Shown: piece by piece, positions 1 to 12,181 of the stretch | Position numbering within the stretch: position 1 is the stretch's first letter | Layout: each line of letters starts with the position of its first letter | DNA from: Owenia fusiformis | Lineage: Eukaryota; Annelida; Polychaeta; Sabellida; Oweniidae | Assembly: GCA_903813345.2 (NCBI GenBank) | Contig: CAIIXF020000006.1 | Span: 38,717,348 to 38,781,347 of the forward strand | Reading direction: 5' to 3' | DNA length: 64,000 nucleotides | Translations under genes and position numbers: made by a program | The notes under the pieces: model-generated | What the model was told of the DNA's origin: nothing | The model's database searches: none | Seen by the model: only the letters and a program-made list of their open reading frames with translations

Positions 1-1440
1 ATTTAGTGATCATGGATGCAGTTTGCATTTGAAACGTCTAAAACAAAAAATTGCAATAAAGTCTGTGACAATGAACACTAATAAATGGATTTAATATTAC
101 CAGACTATGAACTTATTTAATGTAATCGTGTTGTCCTAAGCAAAGTCTGTGGCGTTACCACCGACGTCTTATATGAAACACAACTCATTTTATGAATCAA
201 CCGCCACGTATAAGATATGCATGCTGGTTACATTTCATTACCACTCATTAAAGTGGGCTTACTGCGAAACGTACTTAAATCAAACGTCCAGAAAACTGAA
301 AACGTAAATATAAGGTTGTGACATTTATTGTTGGATTTACTTGGCAAAAAAGTATAATGTCAACTGGTTGCTCAAATATCATTAATCTAATGCCATCACA
401 GGTGTAGTTATAAAACAGAGCAACACAAACAATAAAACACATGGTGAATTGTGTGTATATTTACATGTAGAAAATTACTGGGATTGATGAGATAAAAATA
501 TCATTACATATATAATTATATGTATATAAATTCCCATCCATCCAATGACATTTAATTAGAAACAATTGCATCTTCACTGGTTTTCTATTTGAGTGCATTC
601 TGTTTAACTCGGATGACATCAGGTAATGTAGATTTTATATTAATAGCTTTTTCTGAAAAATATTCTTGAGATATTGCAGTATTAGAAGGGAGTAGCTGAC
701 AGAGTATGATTTATATTTTACAATTTCTTGTCAAAACCATAATTGATAGCATGTCTCAGACAAACATTAATCCGTGTATTAGGTAATATATAATTATACT
801 CACGTATAAATCTAGAACATCACATTCACAATGGTGATCAATACACCTTAGGAAATACATAAAAAATCATTCTTATTCAAAATGGTAAATGGCACCAGTA
901 TTTGTACATTTTACAATGTTGGAATATAATTTTAAGAGATAAACATTCATACCAGCCTTTTGATGGTCTTGAAAAAATATTATAGTCGGTTCACAAAATG
1001 TTTCATAATATCTAAAATGTCTTTACAAGTAATATTAGCTATGATATAAAAGAAGTTTTCTTATCAAAGCTAAGGACTGTCACAGATTGTAGTTATGTTT
1101 AGATCACTCTAAGACAGTCACACGAACGAATATGAGATTTCTTTTCCTTTAGTTGGCCATATACACAGACCAAATATACAGAGCAATTAAAATACAATTT
1201 TTTGTCTCGTCTCTGACTTTTACGTGGCTAATTTTGAGTAAATCATGTATTTTGCGGGTAAACTTTGGGTAAATGTCCAGTAAACAAACATGAATCATAT
1301 GAACATGTATATTTACATATTTTTGATACTTCCAATCTTCTTTCTACCACACAATTGAATAAACAAAAAGAGTATAGTAACAGAGTAAGCAAACATTTTT
1401 ATTATATTTGACCTTCGTATAGACGCATAATGGAAAAGGT
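1..1440. other. AT-rich non-coding stretch
   Basis: No open frame with recognisable protein character, no RNA gene and no clear repeat was seen on either strand. It is the upstream flank of the fibrinogen-related gene. Confidence 0.5.
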
Positions 1441-1448
1441 AGTAACAA

Positions 1449-1460
1449 TATAAATATCAC
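1449..1460 (+). promoter_or_regulatory. possible TATA box of the lectin gene
   Basis: The sequence aatataaatatc lies about 75 bases upstream of the predicted start codon at 1531. It would place transcription start near 1480. In DNA this AT-rich such matches arise by chance, so this rests on position only. Confidence 0.25.
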
Positions 1461-1530
1461 TTTTGTATAAGGGTATAATCAATAATAATATAAACAATTT
1501 TCTTTATAGGCACCAAAATACCAACTCAAG

Positions 1531-4500
1531 ATGAATATAAGGAAGTATAGAACTACATATGCGATTGTCTTGGTGTTAGCCATGATAATCGGAACCAATA
1601 CAGGTGGGAATGCCTGTGAATAATAATATGTGAATAATAAATTAGAAAAACGCTGTCCTTTATTTAAGATTCGTATACTTCCATTATTTTCGTTGATAAT
1701 CTCATCAAATACTCTAAACATGTACTGGTAGAATATTAGGTTACAATGCCAAGCAAATATGTGGTTTTGACATCAAGAACAAGAATGTTTCCCCACAGAT
1801 ATGCATTATCATATCATTAAATTTCACAGATACCCATATGACAGCATGAATATGGGACTTCAGCAGATAATGCATGCCGATATGACTTTAATGATCCTAC
1901 AAATTGAGCTCTTGAATATTTTTAGCATTTGGTGAGACAATAGGCAGCTGTCATAAGAGAGAGAAGATGTTGTGTAAAAAAAGAGACATCACCAGTTTAT
2001 GGAAGGAACTGTCTGATGAACTTAGTGAACTGAAAGAGGAGATGGTTAACATAAAGGAAACTGTGAATGGTTTGAAGAAGGATGAACTTGGTGAATTGAA
2101 ACAGGAGATTCTTGACATAAAAGAAACTGTGAATGATCTGAAGAAGGGTGAACTCGGTGAATTGAAAGAGGAGATGGTTGACACAAAGGAAACCCTGAAT
2201 GAATTAAAGAAGGATATACTGGGGACCAAGAATCAAATTCGGGGTAAGGGTAGTACATGCATGAAAGCTAATAAGTTTCGTTTTTTAGTAAATATAAATA
2301 ACAATTTGCATTGGTTGGATTCAATGAATTATACCAAGTAATGGCATTTCAATGTATTTTGTAACTCAAAACATACAGAAAAAAAGAAGAATTGTATTTT
2401 TTGCAGGAATTAGACACACCTTACCTAGCTATCATCAATGCATGAAAATGGTTCAGAGAAAAATGCATTTCAAAATTCTAGTTCTATATATAGTAGAAAC
2501 CAATGTTACAGTATACAATTGTTGACCTCTCCAGAGGTCAACCGGCAAAATTGTATACCGAGACTGTAAACCAAGAAACTACTGTTGACAGAGACCGAAG
2601 GTCGAGGTCAACAGCAGTTTCAAGGCAGTTTCAAGTCGAGGTATATGATTTTGAAGGTTGACCGAATGGAGAGGTCTACAATTGTTTTGTTAGTCAGAAG
2701 AAACTAATGATACACATATAGACGACAATCATCAATCATGGCTTCATTTCACAATCTTTTCTCCGAACCACGCCAGCAATGATTTTTTACGAAAATCTAA
2801 ATACAGTGGTAGCTAAACTCTCTGTTTTCGGTACATCACTGCGTACTCACTAGTAAATTAATGTTAATTTTACGTTCCTATTTGTATTTTTGCTATACTT
2901 GTCGTCTAGTAAAGTCAAAATATCACTTTCATCAACGTTTACAAAATGTCCGTCTACCATATTTTTTCTGTAAACATTATGACGTCATATTCCCCATAAT
3001 TTACAAGTGTAGTACAGTAACATAAGCGGTCAATAATATGATATCCCATGATGCACAGGTGGGGTACAGGCAAAAAAGTTGACCGCTAATTGACCTATCA
3101 GATACGAGTATTTACACTGAGGTACTAACAATAATATTTGAAACACAATATATTCATCCTTTTAACCTGGTTAGACAATCAACATTGGATTATTTGTGAA
3201 GTTTAGCATATTTAGAAAAGATTGACGGGGGTCGGGGGGTCGGTGTATCCCTAAAAATTCCCCATTGTGCTGATTCTGTAACCATGTTAGAAAAACATAG
3301 AAAAGAAGTCTCTCGTCCCAAATTCCAGGTCGATCCATAGATGTTGAGAAAATCACTGACTCTAAGAGTTTTGTGTCCTTTTCATTCAAATTTTCAAAAG
3401 GAGGTGTTAAATACAGTCTCGAATAAGATTGCCAAATGTCATTGAGTTTTCTCAAATTGATGAAAAATGTGGTCACTATGGCTACTTCTTTCGGGGTATG
3501 TCGGTAAATCATTAAAATATTTGAGTATAAAGTGATGATACAGTGTATGTGTTAATAAAAACATCACTAGATATGCTAATATAGTAAAAGGTACTTATTT
3601 GGTCTTATTAATAATCAGAGAAAGGATCACGGAAGGTATCGCAACAGATTTCAAACTGTCATATGTTGGATTTCGGCTATTTATCGGGGATTTGAACAGG
3701 TACATATGTTAGACCAATGCATTAACTCATAGAGGTGATAAAATAATTCAGACTTTGAGACAGGGAAGGTGCAAACACCCCACAAACGTTTTTCTGAAAT
3801 GTTGACCTGATTTTCAGCCCTTTCCACTCATGTTTTTCAATGTTTGATGCATCCAATGTGTTGCAATTTTAAACACAGTTAACCTCTTTAAAGGAAAATA
3901 TGATTCATTTGGGATAAAGTGGAAAACAATATTTTCAGTGTTATTTTTCCATGGGGAAAACTCATGTTATCCATTGTTTTCAGCTTAATTTTGGTCACCC
4001 AAAACCTTTTTTAAAACCCCTGCATGAATCATAATTTACTTTTAAAGATGTTAACGTGTCTCAAAACGCAAACATTGAAAAAACTGGTGTGGAAAGGCTG
4101 GAAACCAGGACAACATTACAGAAAAACACATTGATGGAGTCTTTGCACCTTCCTGTCTCAAAGTCCAAATTATTTTACCATCTCTATTACTGCTTCTCCT
4201 GGAGTTAATGCATTGGCCTAACATATGCACCTGTTGAAATTCTTAGAAAAAAGACAAAATCTAACATACGATTGTCTGAAATCTGTTGCGATACCGTCCG
4301 TGGTCCTTTAAAAGAAAGTTATTTCTAGTTACATAGAGTAGTTTTCATTCTCATCAATACATATTTGCCTTGTTGAAATCATTGGTGAAACAAGTAATTT
4401 GACCATAACGAATATTTACCTCATTTTGACACACTTTTGTTTGACTTAGATTGTCTTAAGGCTGTTTTATCTGAAACCCCGAAGTGTCTCTGTTTCAAAT

Positions 4501-7500
4501 CTTCAAACAATCAAGTCTCATCTTTCCTTTATATCTATTATCTGAATTTATTTACATGGAAGTCCTTTGTTTCTGAAACTGTTTTCAATACTTAACATTT
4601 TCCAGGTGACTGTTTTACAAAATTATTGTGCATTGTGAATCTTCACTATCTACCTGACAGTGTTATGGTCAAAGTAGGTGGTAAAGAGAAGTCATGAATC
4701 TTTTACCTCTTATACCATCAATATGTTTTAAATCAACATGTTTACCTGAAAATAAAATGTGGTTGCAGACATAGGCGTAGCCAGGGAGTTCGATGGGTGC
4801 ACCCCCCCCCCCATAACCAATAAAAATAAGACATGAAAAAGAAGAAGAAAAGAACTTTAAAATGCTTTTTATTTGAAGCTTCTAGCTCAATTTTGAAGGA
4901 AGTTGCATCAATTTTTGTCAAATTCAAAATAAATCTTATTTTTGGCTTGTTTATTCCACAATCGCACCCCCTCACTGGAAACCAAAATTTTTTGTCGTTC
5001 GCACCCCCCCCCCTGACTGAAAGCTGGCTACGCCCCTGCACAGATGCACCCAAATGGTGTCTTATTCATAATGTAATAAATGAAATCATTGTGGTCTGTA
5101 TGTGCAGTCTATTACTCTATTTGCCTTATAATAATACATTTACTGAGTACATGTATTCTCTCCTAATATTATTTCCTAATAAATATCCAACAGCAGTTTC
5201 AAAATTATTGTATATTGTATTTTACCTGAACTTTTCTAAAATATCGTATATGGTATAAGAGTTGTGAAAAATATTGTATATGGTATAAAATGGGTGAAAA
5301 AATATTGTATATGGTATAAGAGAGTTGAAAAATATTGTATATGAATTCCCCTCATTGACATTGAAAGTTTTTTTCAATTTTTTCAATTTATTGAAATAGC
5401 GTGCCCTTTGTTTAATCTTTGTATTGGTGTTTAAATTTTCCGTACTGTGTAGTAGAATAGTTGATAAATAAAAAATGTCAACTTTGATTTGAAAATGGCG
5501 AAAAAGGGGCGTGAGGTGTCTGTAGAATAAATTGGGGGAGTTTTTTCATGCATATCGCCTATGTTTTTCATCTTTAAAACAGGAATACACTTTAAAACGT
5601 TTTTTTTACTATAAGATTGCACCATATAATCCCAAAAATTATTTCTAATTTTCAAGGATTATCCATGGATTATAACCAGGTATTTTAATATTTCTAACTT
5701 CAGAGGGCTGGGAATCATCATCTTAGTACCCCGGACAGGTTGTATGATGCAGTCGTTTTTTACTCTATATTTGCAATAGAACAACCATTCTTATTAAAAT
5801 TTTCATATTTTATTCTGGAGACAATTTCCAACATGGAAAAAATTTTTTTTAACGAAATTCCTAATTTTATGATTTTGATAGGCTTTTTTCAAAAACACTC
5901 CACTGTCAATAAAATACAGGTTTTGCTTGAACAATTAAACTTTTAACGTCATTTCAAAGATTGTCTAGTTATTGAATTTTGGCCGCCTAAAGTCTTTCCA
6001 GATGAATTTGATGCCATATTAATTATGGCTGATTATTGTTATTCATTTTTGTCATATTCAATAGGCCTAATTTTATTACAGTGCATTAGGCCAATGAAAA
6101 ACTTGTCACTCTGGGTCATGTTTCCTCTGAAAACGCACCTTTTGCTCCACTGGGTTTTTCCACTACCGTCACTCAGCATGCAAGCCGTGGCACAAAAATT
6201 GTACCATGCTTTTAAAATGTCAGGTCTCCCTGACAATTTCACGATTACATTTGACACAGCTATATTAACCTCTCTGAAGGATCTAATGCCAAGAATACTT
6301 GAAATTGGAGATTCGTAATGTTTTACTTCATTTTGGACAGTATTGAACAATTCGATCGGGTTGAACTCATGTCCGTGGACAAGAAGATTGACCTCCTCTA
6401 TCTGGGCTCAATCTAGGAAACGCTTCGCAAAACGAGACCCAGAGCAACAAGTTTTTATTGGCCTAATGCAATGTAATGATATTGAATATGACTCAAGTGA
6501 ATAACAATAATCAGCCATAATTATTAATATGGCAACAGATATATCTGGAAAGACTTTAGGCGGCCGAAAATTCAATAGCCAGACAATATTTGAAATGACG
6601 TTAAAAGTTCAATTGTTCAAGCAAAAACCTGTATTTTATTGACAGTGTAGTGTTTTTGAAAAAAGCCCGTCAAAATCATAAAATTGGGAATTTCGTTAAA
6701 ATATATTTTTTCCATGTTGGAAATTGTCTCCAGAATAAAATATGAAAATTTTAATAAGAATGGCTGTTCTATTGCAAATATAGAGTAAAAAACGACTGCA
6801 TCATACAACCTGTCCGGGGTACTAATATACACTTTATTGGGATGCGATATAAATGAAAGCAACCCAATAAGGTGTATATTAAAGATTAACCTTCCTGTTA
6901 TCTCAAAATCTGCTTAGAATCACACCATTGGATTAACATGGGAAATTCCTCCAAGAGAATATTCTAGAGATTAAAGAATTGGTGTAGTTTACACAATTTG
7001 AGAAATTATTGGCATACATGGAATCTATTTAAATCAGCATTTATATTATTCAAAACCGTCGAGCACAATGATTCCCAGCCCTCTGAAGTTTGAAAAATAA
7101 AAATACCTGGGTGTTGATCCATAGATAATTCTTGAAAATGAAACTTTTTGGGGATTATATGGTGCAATCTTATAGTCAATAAAATGTGTCAGTGTATTGT
7201 TGTTTTTAAGATGAAAAAACCAAAATGCATGAAAAAACTCCCTCGATTCATTCTACAGACAACTCGCGGTCCTTTGAATATTTGAGAAATGAAAAGCTGG
7301 CAACTCAATTTTTATTCAAGAATTTCTGAAATAAATTTTACAGTCATGACAAATAGTATATAAATGAAAAAAATATTTTCAAACTAAACATGGGGACTTG
7401 AAGATATTCAGAGTTAGTGATTCAGACCTGAATATCTGATTTTTTCAGTTGGACCTCATATGGACTGCAGTGAAGACAAGAACTTCACTGGTGCTAGAAT

Positions 7501-8089
7501 AATCCAGCCACATGGACAAAAGGCATTCAGAGTATACTGTAGTGGTGGGTGTGTCTACATAGCCAGGCGCTTTGACGGGAGTGTTGATTTCTACAGAGGC
7601 TGGGCAGAGTATCAAAGAGGGTTTGGTAGCCCAGGAGGAGAATATTTCATTGGGTTGGACAACCTACATGGTCTATTAAATCAAAGTAAATACAGTCTCA
7701 CAGTTGAACTTACCACGTGGCCACCACAGAGTGAAACACGTCATGCTAAATACTCTGTATTTGATGTGAGTGATGAAAGTGATAACTACAGACTGACAAT
7801 TGGAAGTTATAGTGGCACTGCAGGGAACTCACTTTCTTGGCACACTGGTATGGCATTTACTACAAAGGACCGTGATAATGATAAATTTGGCAGCAATTGT
7901 GCTTTGTCGTTCACAGGGGCTTGGTGGTATAAATACTGTCACATTTCAAATCTGTTTGGTTTTTATGGTACTAATGCTAAGTGTGGTTCTAGGTGTATGA
8001 TATGGCGCGAATGGCCAAACCAAATTGGCTCACCTCACAATGATCACTATTCTTTCAAAAAGATGAATATGAAAGTTTGTCCAAAATAA
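1531..8089 (+). CDS. secreted fibrinogen-related (ficolin/FREP-like) lectin, 3 exons
   Basis: Exons 1531-1603, 1926-2243 and 7449-8089 join in phase 1 at both junctions, giving 343 residues. Exon 1 is a signal peptide: basic n-region (MNIRKYR), hydrophobic core AIVLVLAMII, then small residues. Its donor GTGGGA is weak. Exon 2 encodes a coiled coil with three near-identical 22-residue repeats (residues about 56-121). Exon 3 encodes a fibrinogen-like domain from about C137 to the end, with hallmarks DGSVDFYRGW, the calcium-site-like DRDND at 271-275, and GAWWYKYCHISNL between paired cysteines 281 and 294. It has more cysteines than the usual four, so extra disulfides are possible. The family binds acetylated or other glycans outside the cell, often in innate immunity; that role here is inference. 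The exon 1 assignment is the least certain part. The 5.2 kb second intron holds several foldback transposons. Confidence 0.82.
2018..2215 (+). repeat. three 66-bp in-frame repeats encoding a coiled coil
   Basis: The three units are 2018-2083, 2084-2149 and 2150-2215. Each encodes a 22-residue unit close to ELGELKQEILDIKETVNDLKK. Twenty-two residues is two hendecads, which suits a near-straight or slightly right-handed coiled coil that would oligomerise the lectin heads. Confidence 0.85.
2515..2695. mobile_element. small foldback element
   Basis: The ends are inverted: acaattgttgacctctccag on the left, and ggagaggtctacaattgt on the right. The interior also has the inverted pair ctgttgacagagacc / gaggtcaacag. 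It is non-coding and lies in intron 2 of the lectin gene. A related ggtcaa/ttgacc sequence recurs near 3028-3100, so the original element may have been larger. Confidence 0.55.
3621..4309. mobile_element. foldback MITE, about 690 bp
   Basis: The left end aaaggatcacggaaggtatc is the imperfect inverse of the right end ending gataccgtccgtggtccttt. The inverted match continues inward through most of the element, for example gacagggaaggtgcaaa against tttgcaccttcctgtc. The whole element could form one long hairpin. No transposase frame was seen. Confidence 0.75.
4771..5039. mobile_element. C-rich MITE with GCGTAGCCAG ends, complete copy
   Basis: The left end ataggcgtagccag pairs with the right end ctggctacgcccct. 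Just inside are poly-C/poly-G runs, and the core is AT-rich. A second copy lies at about 49820-50045 and a fragment at about 52895-52942. Open frames across this stretch come from the repeat. Confidence 0.75.
5440..7345. mobile_element. large foldback element in the lectin intron
   Basis: The left arm (about 5440-6125) and right arm (about 6435-7345) are inverted copies. The segment that reads MYDAVVFYSIFAIEQPF on the plus strand at 5740 reappears on the minus strand at about 6800. The right arm carries an extra segment near 6830-7070 that the left arm lacks, probably a secondary insertion. The loop at about 6125-6435 has open frames on both strands (minus strand 6039-6350) with no recognised family. 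The exact termini are uncertain. Confidence 0.7.
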
Positions 8090-8352
8090 GAACATCCTCC
8101 ATATTCTAATATGATGCAAAATGTCGAACATAATATTTAGAGGACACTCGAATTAAGGTTAGGGGAAGGGGGGCATATTGGAGTGTTAAATCACTTACGA
8201 ATTTGTTAAATTACCTTCAAATGTACTGTATATGGACTTGAGAAGTTGAAATTAGAATTATAACAAATATTTTGATCCTTTGAATTTCTGCCATTTAATT
8301 GATAGAAAACTCGAATTTTATACCTATGTCAAACACCCCTTAATATTTAGTT

Positions 8353-8660
8353 TTGTGACGATTTTCGTCTCAGACTGATTCCGTCAATTGTTCGTGACGC
8401 TTAAATCATTTAACCAATCAGATGACGGGTTTCGGCTATATAAGTGACACATTTTATTCGGACTGTCAGACTTTGTTCAACCAACAGATGACACACACAC
8501 TTTTTCGTTTGTAAGTAACTTTTAAAATAGACTCATTGTAAACCTTAACCTTAAATTTTGCTTTTGTTCTACATCCAGCGATACGCAAACCCCCCCACTC
8601 TATTCCATCTCAAGCCTTGGCAGCTCGCTACCACTTAGAGAGAAAACGACACATAACAGT
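8353..8660 (+). mobile_element. possible solo LTR or orphan promoter
   Basis: The stretch starts TGTGACG, contains aaccaatcag (a CCAAT box, about 8411) and gctatataag (a TATA box, about 8434), and ends near acacataaca. TG...CA borders around a CCAAT/TATA promoter are typical of LTRs of Gypsy-like retroelements. No internal region or second LTR is visible, so it would be an old solo LTR. The alternative is a host promoter, but no gene is recognisable downstream on the plus strand. Confidence 0.35.
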
Positions 8661-9060
8661 ATTTTAACAATAACCACATCATATATAAAATAAACTAGAA
8701 TTAATTCTAATTAATGAAATATTGGCCTGGCCCTATTTCTTAATCAAAATATATTTTTATTTTAAGAATAATTGAACAGGTTAATGGATGTAAATAAAAT
8801 ACATTGATGGTTCACATATTTCTTATGTTTACATTTATTTACCATCATGCCTTTTGGAGTCAATCTGAAAAAAGTTATAAACCTTTCACGTTTCTCTTAA
8901 CCCACAAACATTATGGAGGAATTATAATGAATCATAACATGTATAATGGAATAATGAGCGCAAATGGAAACACTGGTGTATGGATTGTAGGTTGCAAGGT
9001 CAAATTTTATTTTGACAATTTACATATAAAAAATTCCATCTCGAGTATCGAAGAGTAAAG
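8661..9060. other. AT-rich non-coding stretch
   Basis: Nothing supportable was seen. The 84-codon open frame at 8804-9058 resembles no known protein and matches the base composition of the surroundings. Confidence 0.4.
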
Positions 9061-10275
9061 GTCCTTTATCCATAACCAGCAGCCTTTAAAATTTGGACCA
9101 AATCTGATAACTGATTTTTATCATAATCATGTATATTTCTCCCTGCTTATAAGTCATTAACGTAACGCACATAAAATCTAAACCAAATCTTACAACTGGT
9201 ATTTGAGTTATTTGATAATATTGGTGGGCATTTTGAACAGCAACGTACAGTCTTGAATATTCCTTCTTGAACAAATATATTATGTCCTTAGGTATCAGCC
9301 AAGAAGAGGGAAACCCCCAGAGCTTAGATATAATCACGTCACTTGCTTACAATCTTCATTTGTTCAAATTCCACCTGCCATGTGCTAGTTTTCGAATATA
9401 ACACGTCAATGTGATGTTTTAATCGACGTTAAGCATATTCCTTACATGTATATCTTTCTTTATACTGCTGTGAAATAACAACCTATGATATTGGTTAACA
9501 CGCCAGAAATGAATATAGTATTATTCCAAGCGTATTTCGAAAATATTGATGGCCACCATTTTGCATTGTTTATCGATTTTGATAGATCAGAGACGTATGT
9601 CATCTCAATGCAGGTTTACATTATAAGCGTATGTCATCTTTGAACTCTGGGGATAATCCACATCTTGTATCAGCCTACATTTGAACCAAATCCGACAACT
9701 GGTATATGAGTGAGAGAAGATTATGAGATAATAAAAGATTGCAGCCATTTTTAATTGAGCAGACATACTAGAATTTCTCAAGCGAGTGAGTTAACAAAAC
9801 TTACATGTTTTTCATAAAAATTGGCCATTTCGAAAATTCCTTCTTGGGTGAATGTCCTATGACCCTAAGATATCGGCATATACTATTTGAACCCTATTAA
9901 TCCAATAGTATTTGAGTTTTAGAGGATTATATTTTTACAAAATGGTGGCCATTTTCGAATTACGTGGCCACAAAGGAATCTTTACCAGAGATTCTATTCC
10001 TATATGACACCAGCCTCTTAAATTTGGACTTAATCTGACAACTGGTATTTGTTTTCCCAAAAATGGTCGCCACTTCGGATTCAGCAGCCATCTTTGAAAC
10101 CTTTTTCTTTGACAAATACTCTTTGTCCTTACCATTTATTGGAAATTCTATCTGAAACACAAGTCTCATGCTCGTATTAGCTTATACCATTTGAACCAAT
10201 CCGTACACTGGTATTTGAGTTATTGCTCAGAACAGACAGGCGCACAGGCGGATGGACAGATGGATGGATGACTTA
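9061..10275. repeat. cluster of degenerate dispersed repeats (ACTGGTATTTGAG type)
   Basis: Variants of accaaatcygacaactggta followed by tttgagtta recur near 9096, 9180, 9680, 9890, 10023 and 10190. Phrases such as attccttcttg...aaatat..ttgtcctta occur between them. The last unit ends in a ggacagatggatgg-type tail. A separate unit with the same body and tail lies at about 48805-48900. It looks like an old short interspersed family, copied locally several times. Confidence 0.6.
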
Positions 10276-10529
10276 TAATCTATGTCCCGACTCCAGATTC
10301 GTTCAGTGGGAGAATAAACATCAGTCACATAAATATTTCCGTGTACTTTGAATTGTGCATTTTCTCGTTGAAACCCATGTTAATTAAAATATTTTTCTAG
10401 AAATAACTAAACAGTTAATCGGTCAAATAGGATAAAATCATGATATCGTATGTATATATGGTATAGACGTACTGGACAATTTTAAATTGTCATGAAATGC
10501 AGAATCCATTTACGTATCATTAATACACT

Positions 10530-10960
10530 AGATGCGAGTAGTAATAATCTTGATTTACGTCATTAAATATTCAAAATTCAGTCAAAGTGATGTCATATTT
10601 GAAGTCTACATGTAAAAGTAAATCTAAAAATATGGTTTCGAAAGTTGTTTATCAACTTTGAAAATTTTTTTTTTTTCGAAAATGTGACTTCTTGTTCGAG
10701 TTGATTCCCCATAGACCCCATGTTACAAAATCACAAAAAGTGAAATATCTTTTCTTGTATTAGACAGATATTAACATTTTCCTTTGCTGGACATATTTTA
10801 ATTTGCATAACTATTAGATACATAAGGGTTATATGAAAATTGAACCACTAAAACAGATGTAATTTAACTTAAAGGGAACTTTCTTTTATACCCGCCATGC
10901 TATCTGACCCAAACGAGCCACCTGGTGGTGAAACTGGTAACTGCCTACTCGCATCTGCGT
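10530..10960. mobile_element. MITE with AGATGCGAGTAG ends, copy 1
   Basis: The terminal inverted repeat is gatgcgagtag on the left and ctactcgcatc on the right, next to TA dinucleotides. The interior shares long stretches, in reverse orientation, with the copy at 18459-18851, including gaaatatcttttcttgt and the ccacctggtgg block. Confidence 0.75.
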
Positions 10961-12181
10961 TATTACTAGTAACCCCAAAAAGATCATTTTGCAAATTATT
11001 TTAAAACTCGTGTCAATTTTGAAAAAACTGGGCAAAGCAACTGTAGCAACTATGTTCACCAAAATAAACACAGAGAATGATCGATCGAGGTTACAAAGTC
11101 ATAAACATCGTGTATAAATTGGCACACAAACGTTGAAATCTCGTATTCCTCACGCTTAGTTCTCAAAATTAACATATGCTTTATTATTAATATAAATAAT
11201 ATATATTTCAGTATCAAGTTCATTACAATCATATATAATTTTTATGAAAAAATACTAATATGATGACACTAAAAATAAGTGTATTTGATTGCACAATAAT
11301 TTTTACCAATGTTTAACATACTCGTAAATTACTAACTACAATTAAATACCTTGTAGCAATCGTAGGTTCGAACAATAATTTCATGAATTTGGTTCTAGTA
11401 CGATAATGAGAACCTTCAACCGTGATAAATAAATGCTAATCTGTAAGACTCCAGATGATAAAATTGTTTTTAACTAGAATTATGGAATCTGGAGTCTTGA
11501 ATTTATTCAATTTCAGCCATCTAGTTGTACTCATTGTGTGGATATGTTAACATAATGTACCTCAAGTACTTGTACCTCATATTTGGTACTAATAAGTGTG
11601 ATACGTGATCGATCGATTTCCTAAAATGGTATCATAAATAAGTACTTTGCTGCATTGGCTACAACTTATCTCATCTTTTGGCATAAATCTGATATACATG
11701 TAGATATAGAAATGGTGCTTAGTGTTAACCTTATGCTACTCCCTACTCTACATCTATTGGCATACACCTTGTTTTGACTTGACACAGTGCAATTTTAGAC
11801 AAATACAAGTATTTGTCCCTTTTTATAATTTTCACAAAATGTTGCTTTCTCTTGTAAGATGTTGATATCTTCACTTTTTAGAGTTGACAATGGTGTCTCA
11901 TTTTTGCCTTCTCTTGTTGGGACCTGAGTTGACACAATTATGTCGTTGACAAATAAGTGTCTCGATCTAATTAGAACTTTAGGGTGGTCACAATGATACA
12001 TTTTCAGTTGACGCAATGGCTCTTCTTATTTAAAAATGGCATGTGCAGCACTATAAGAATTGACACAATAAGGGATGATATAATGATAACTCTTTCTAGA
12101 TCCTATGTCTATTACAATCATGCCTCAGGTTATCATAGTGTTTAGATTGTGTAGGTCTACGGTTTAATCCAGTTTTGAAGC
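10961..12181. other. 3' flank of SLC23 copy A
   Basis: No gene was seen. From about 11591 the sequence is the paralogue of 22719 onward, so the A/B duplication starts here. The part at 11795-12016 matches the flank of copy B. Confidence 0.5.

Noticed and set aside
1951-2258. Minus-strand frames opposite the coiled-coil exon
   Set aside because: Repetitive antisense shadows of the 66-bp repeats on the plus strand.
3171-3512. 113-codon minus-strand open frame in the lectin intron
   Set aside because: No recognised domain, no clear splice signals around it, and foldback elements adjoin it. It could be a fossil coding fragment but cannot be supported.
4742-5258. Overlapping frames of 103 and 141 codons
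   Set aside because: They run through the C-rich MITE at 4771-5039, including poly-C and poly-K stretches; artefacts of the repeat.
7800-8000. 66-codon plus-strand frame
   Set aside because: Out-of-frame shadow of the fibrinogen-like exon.
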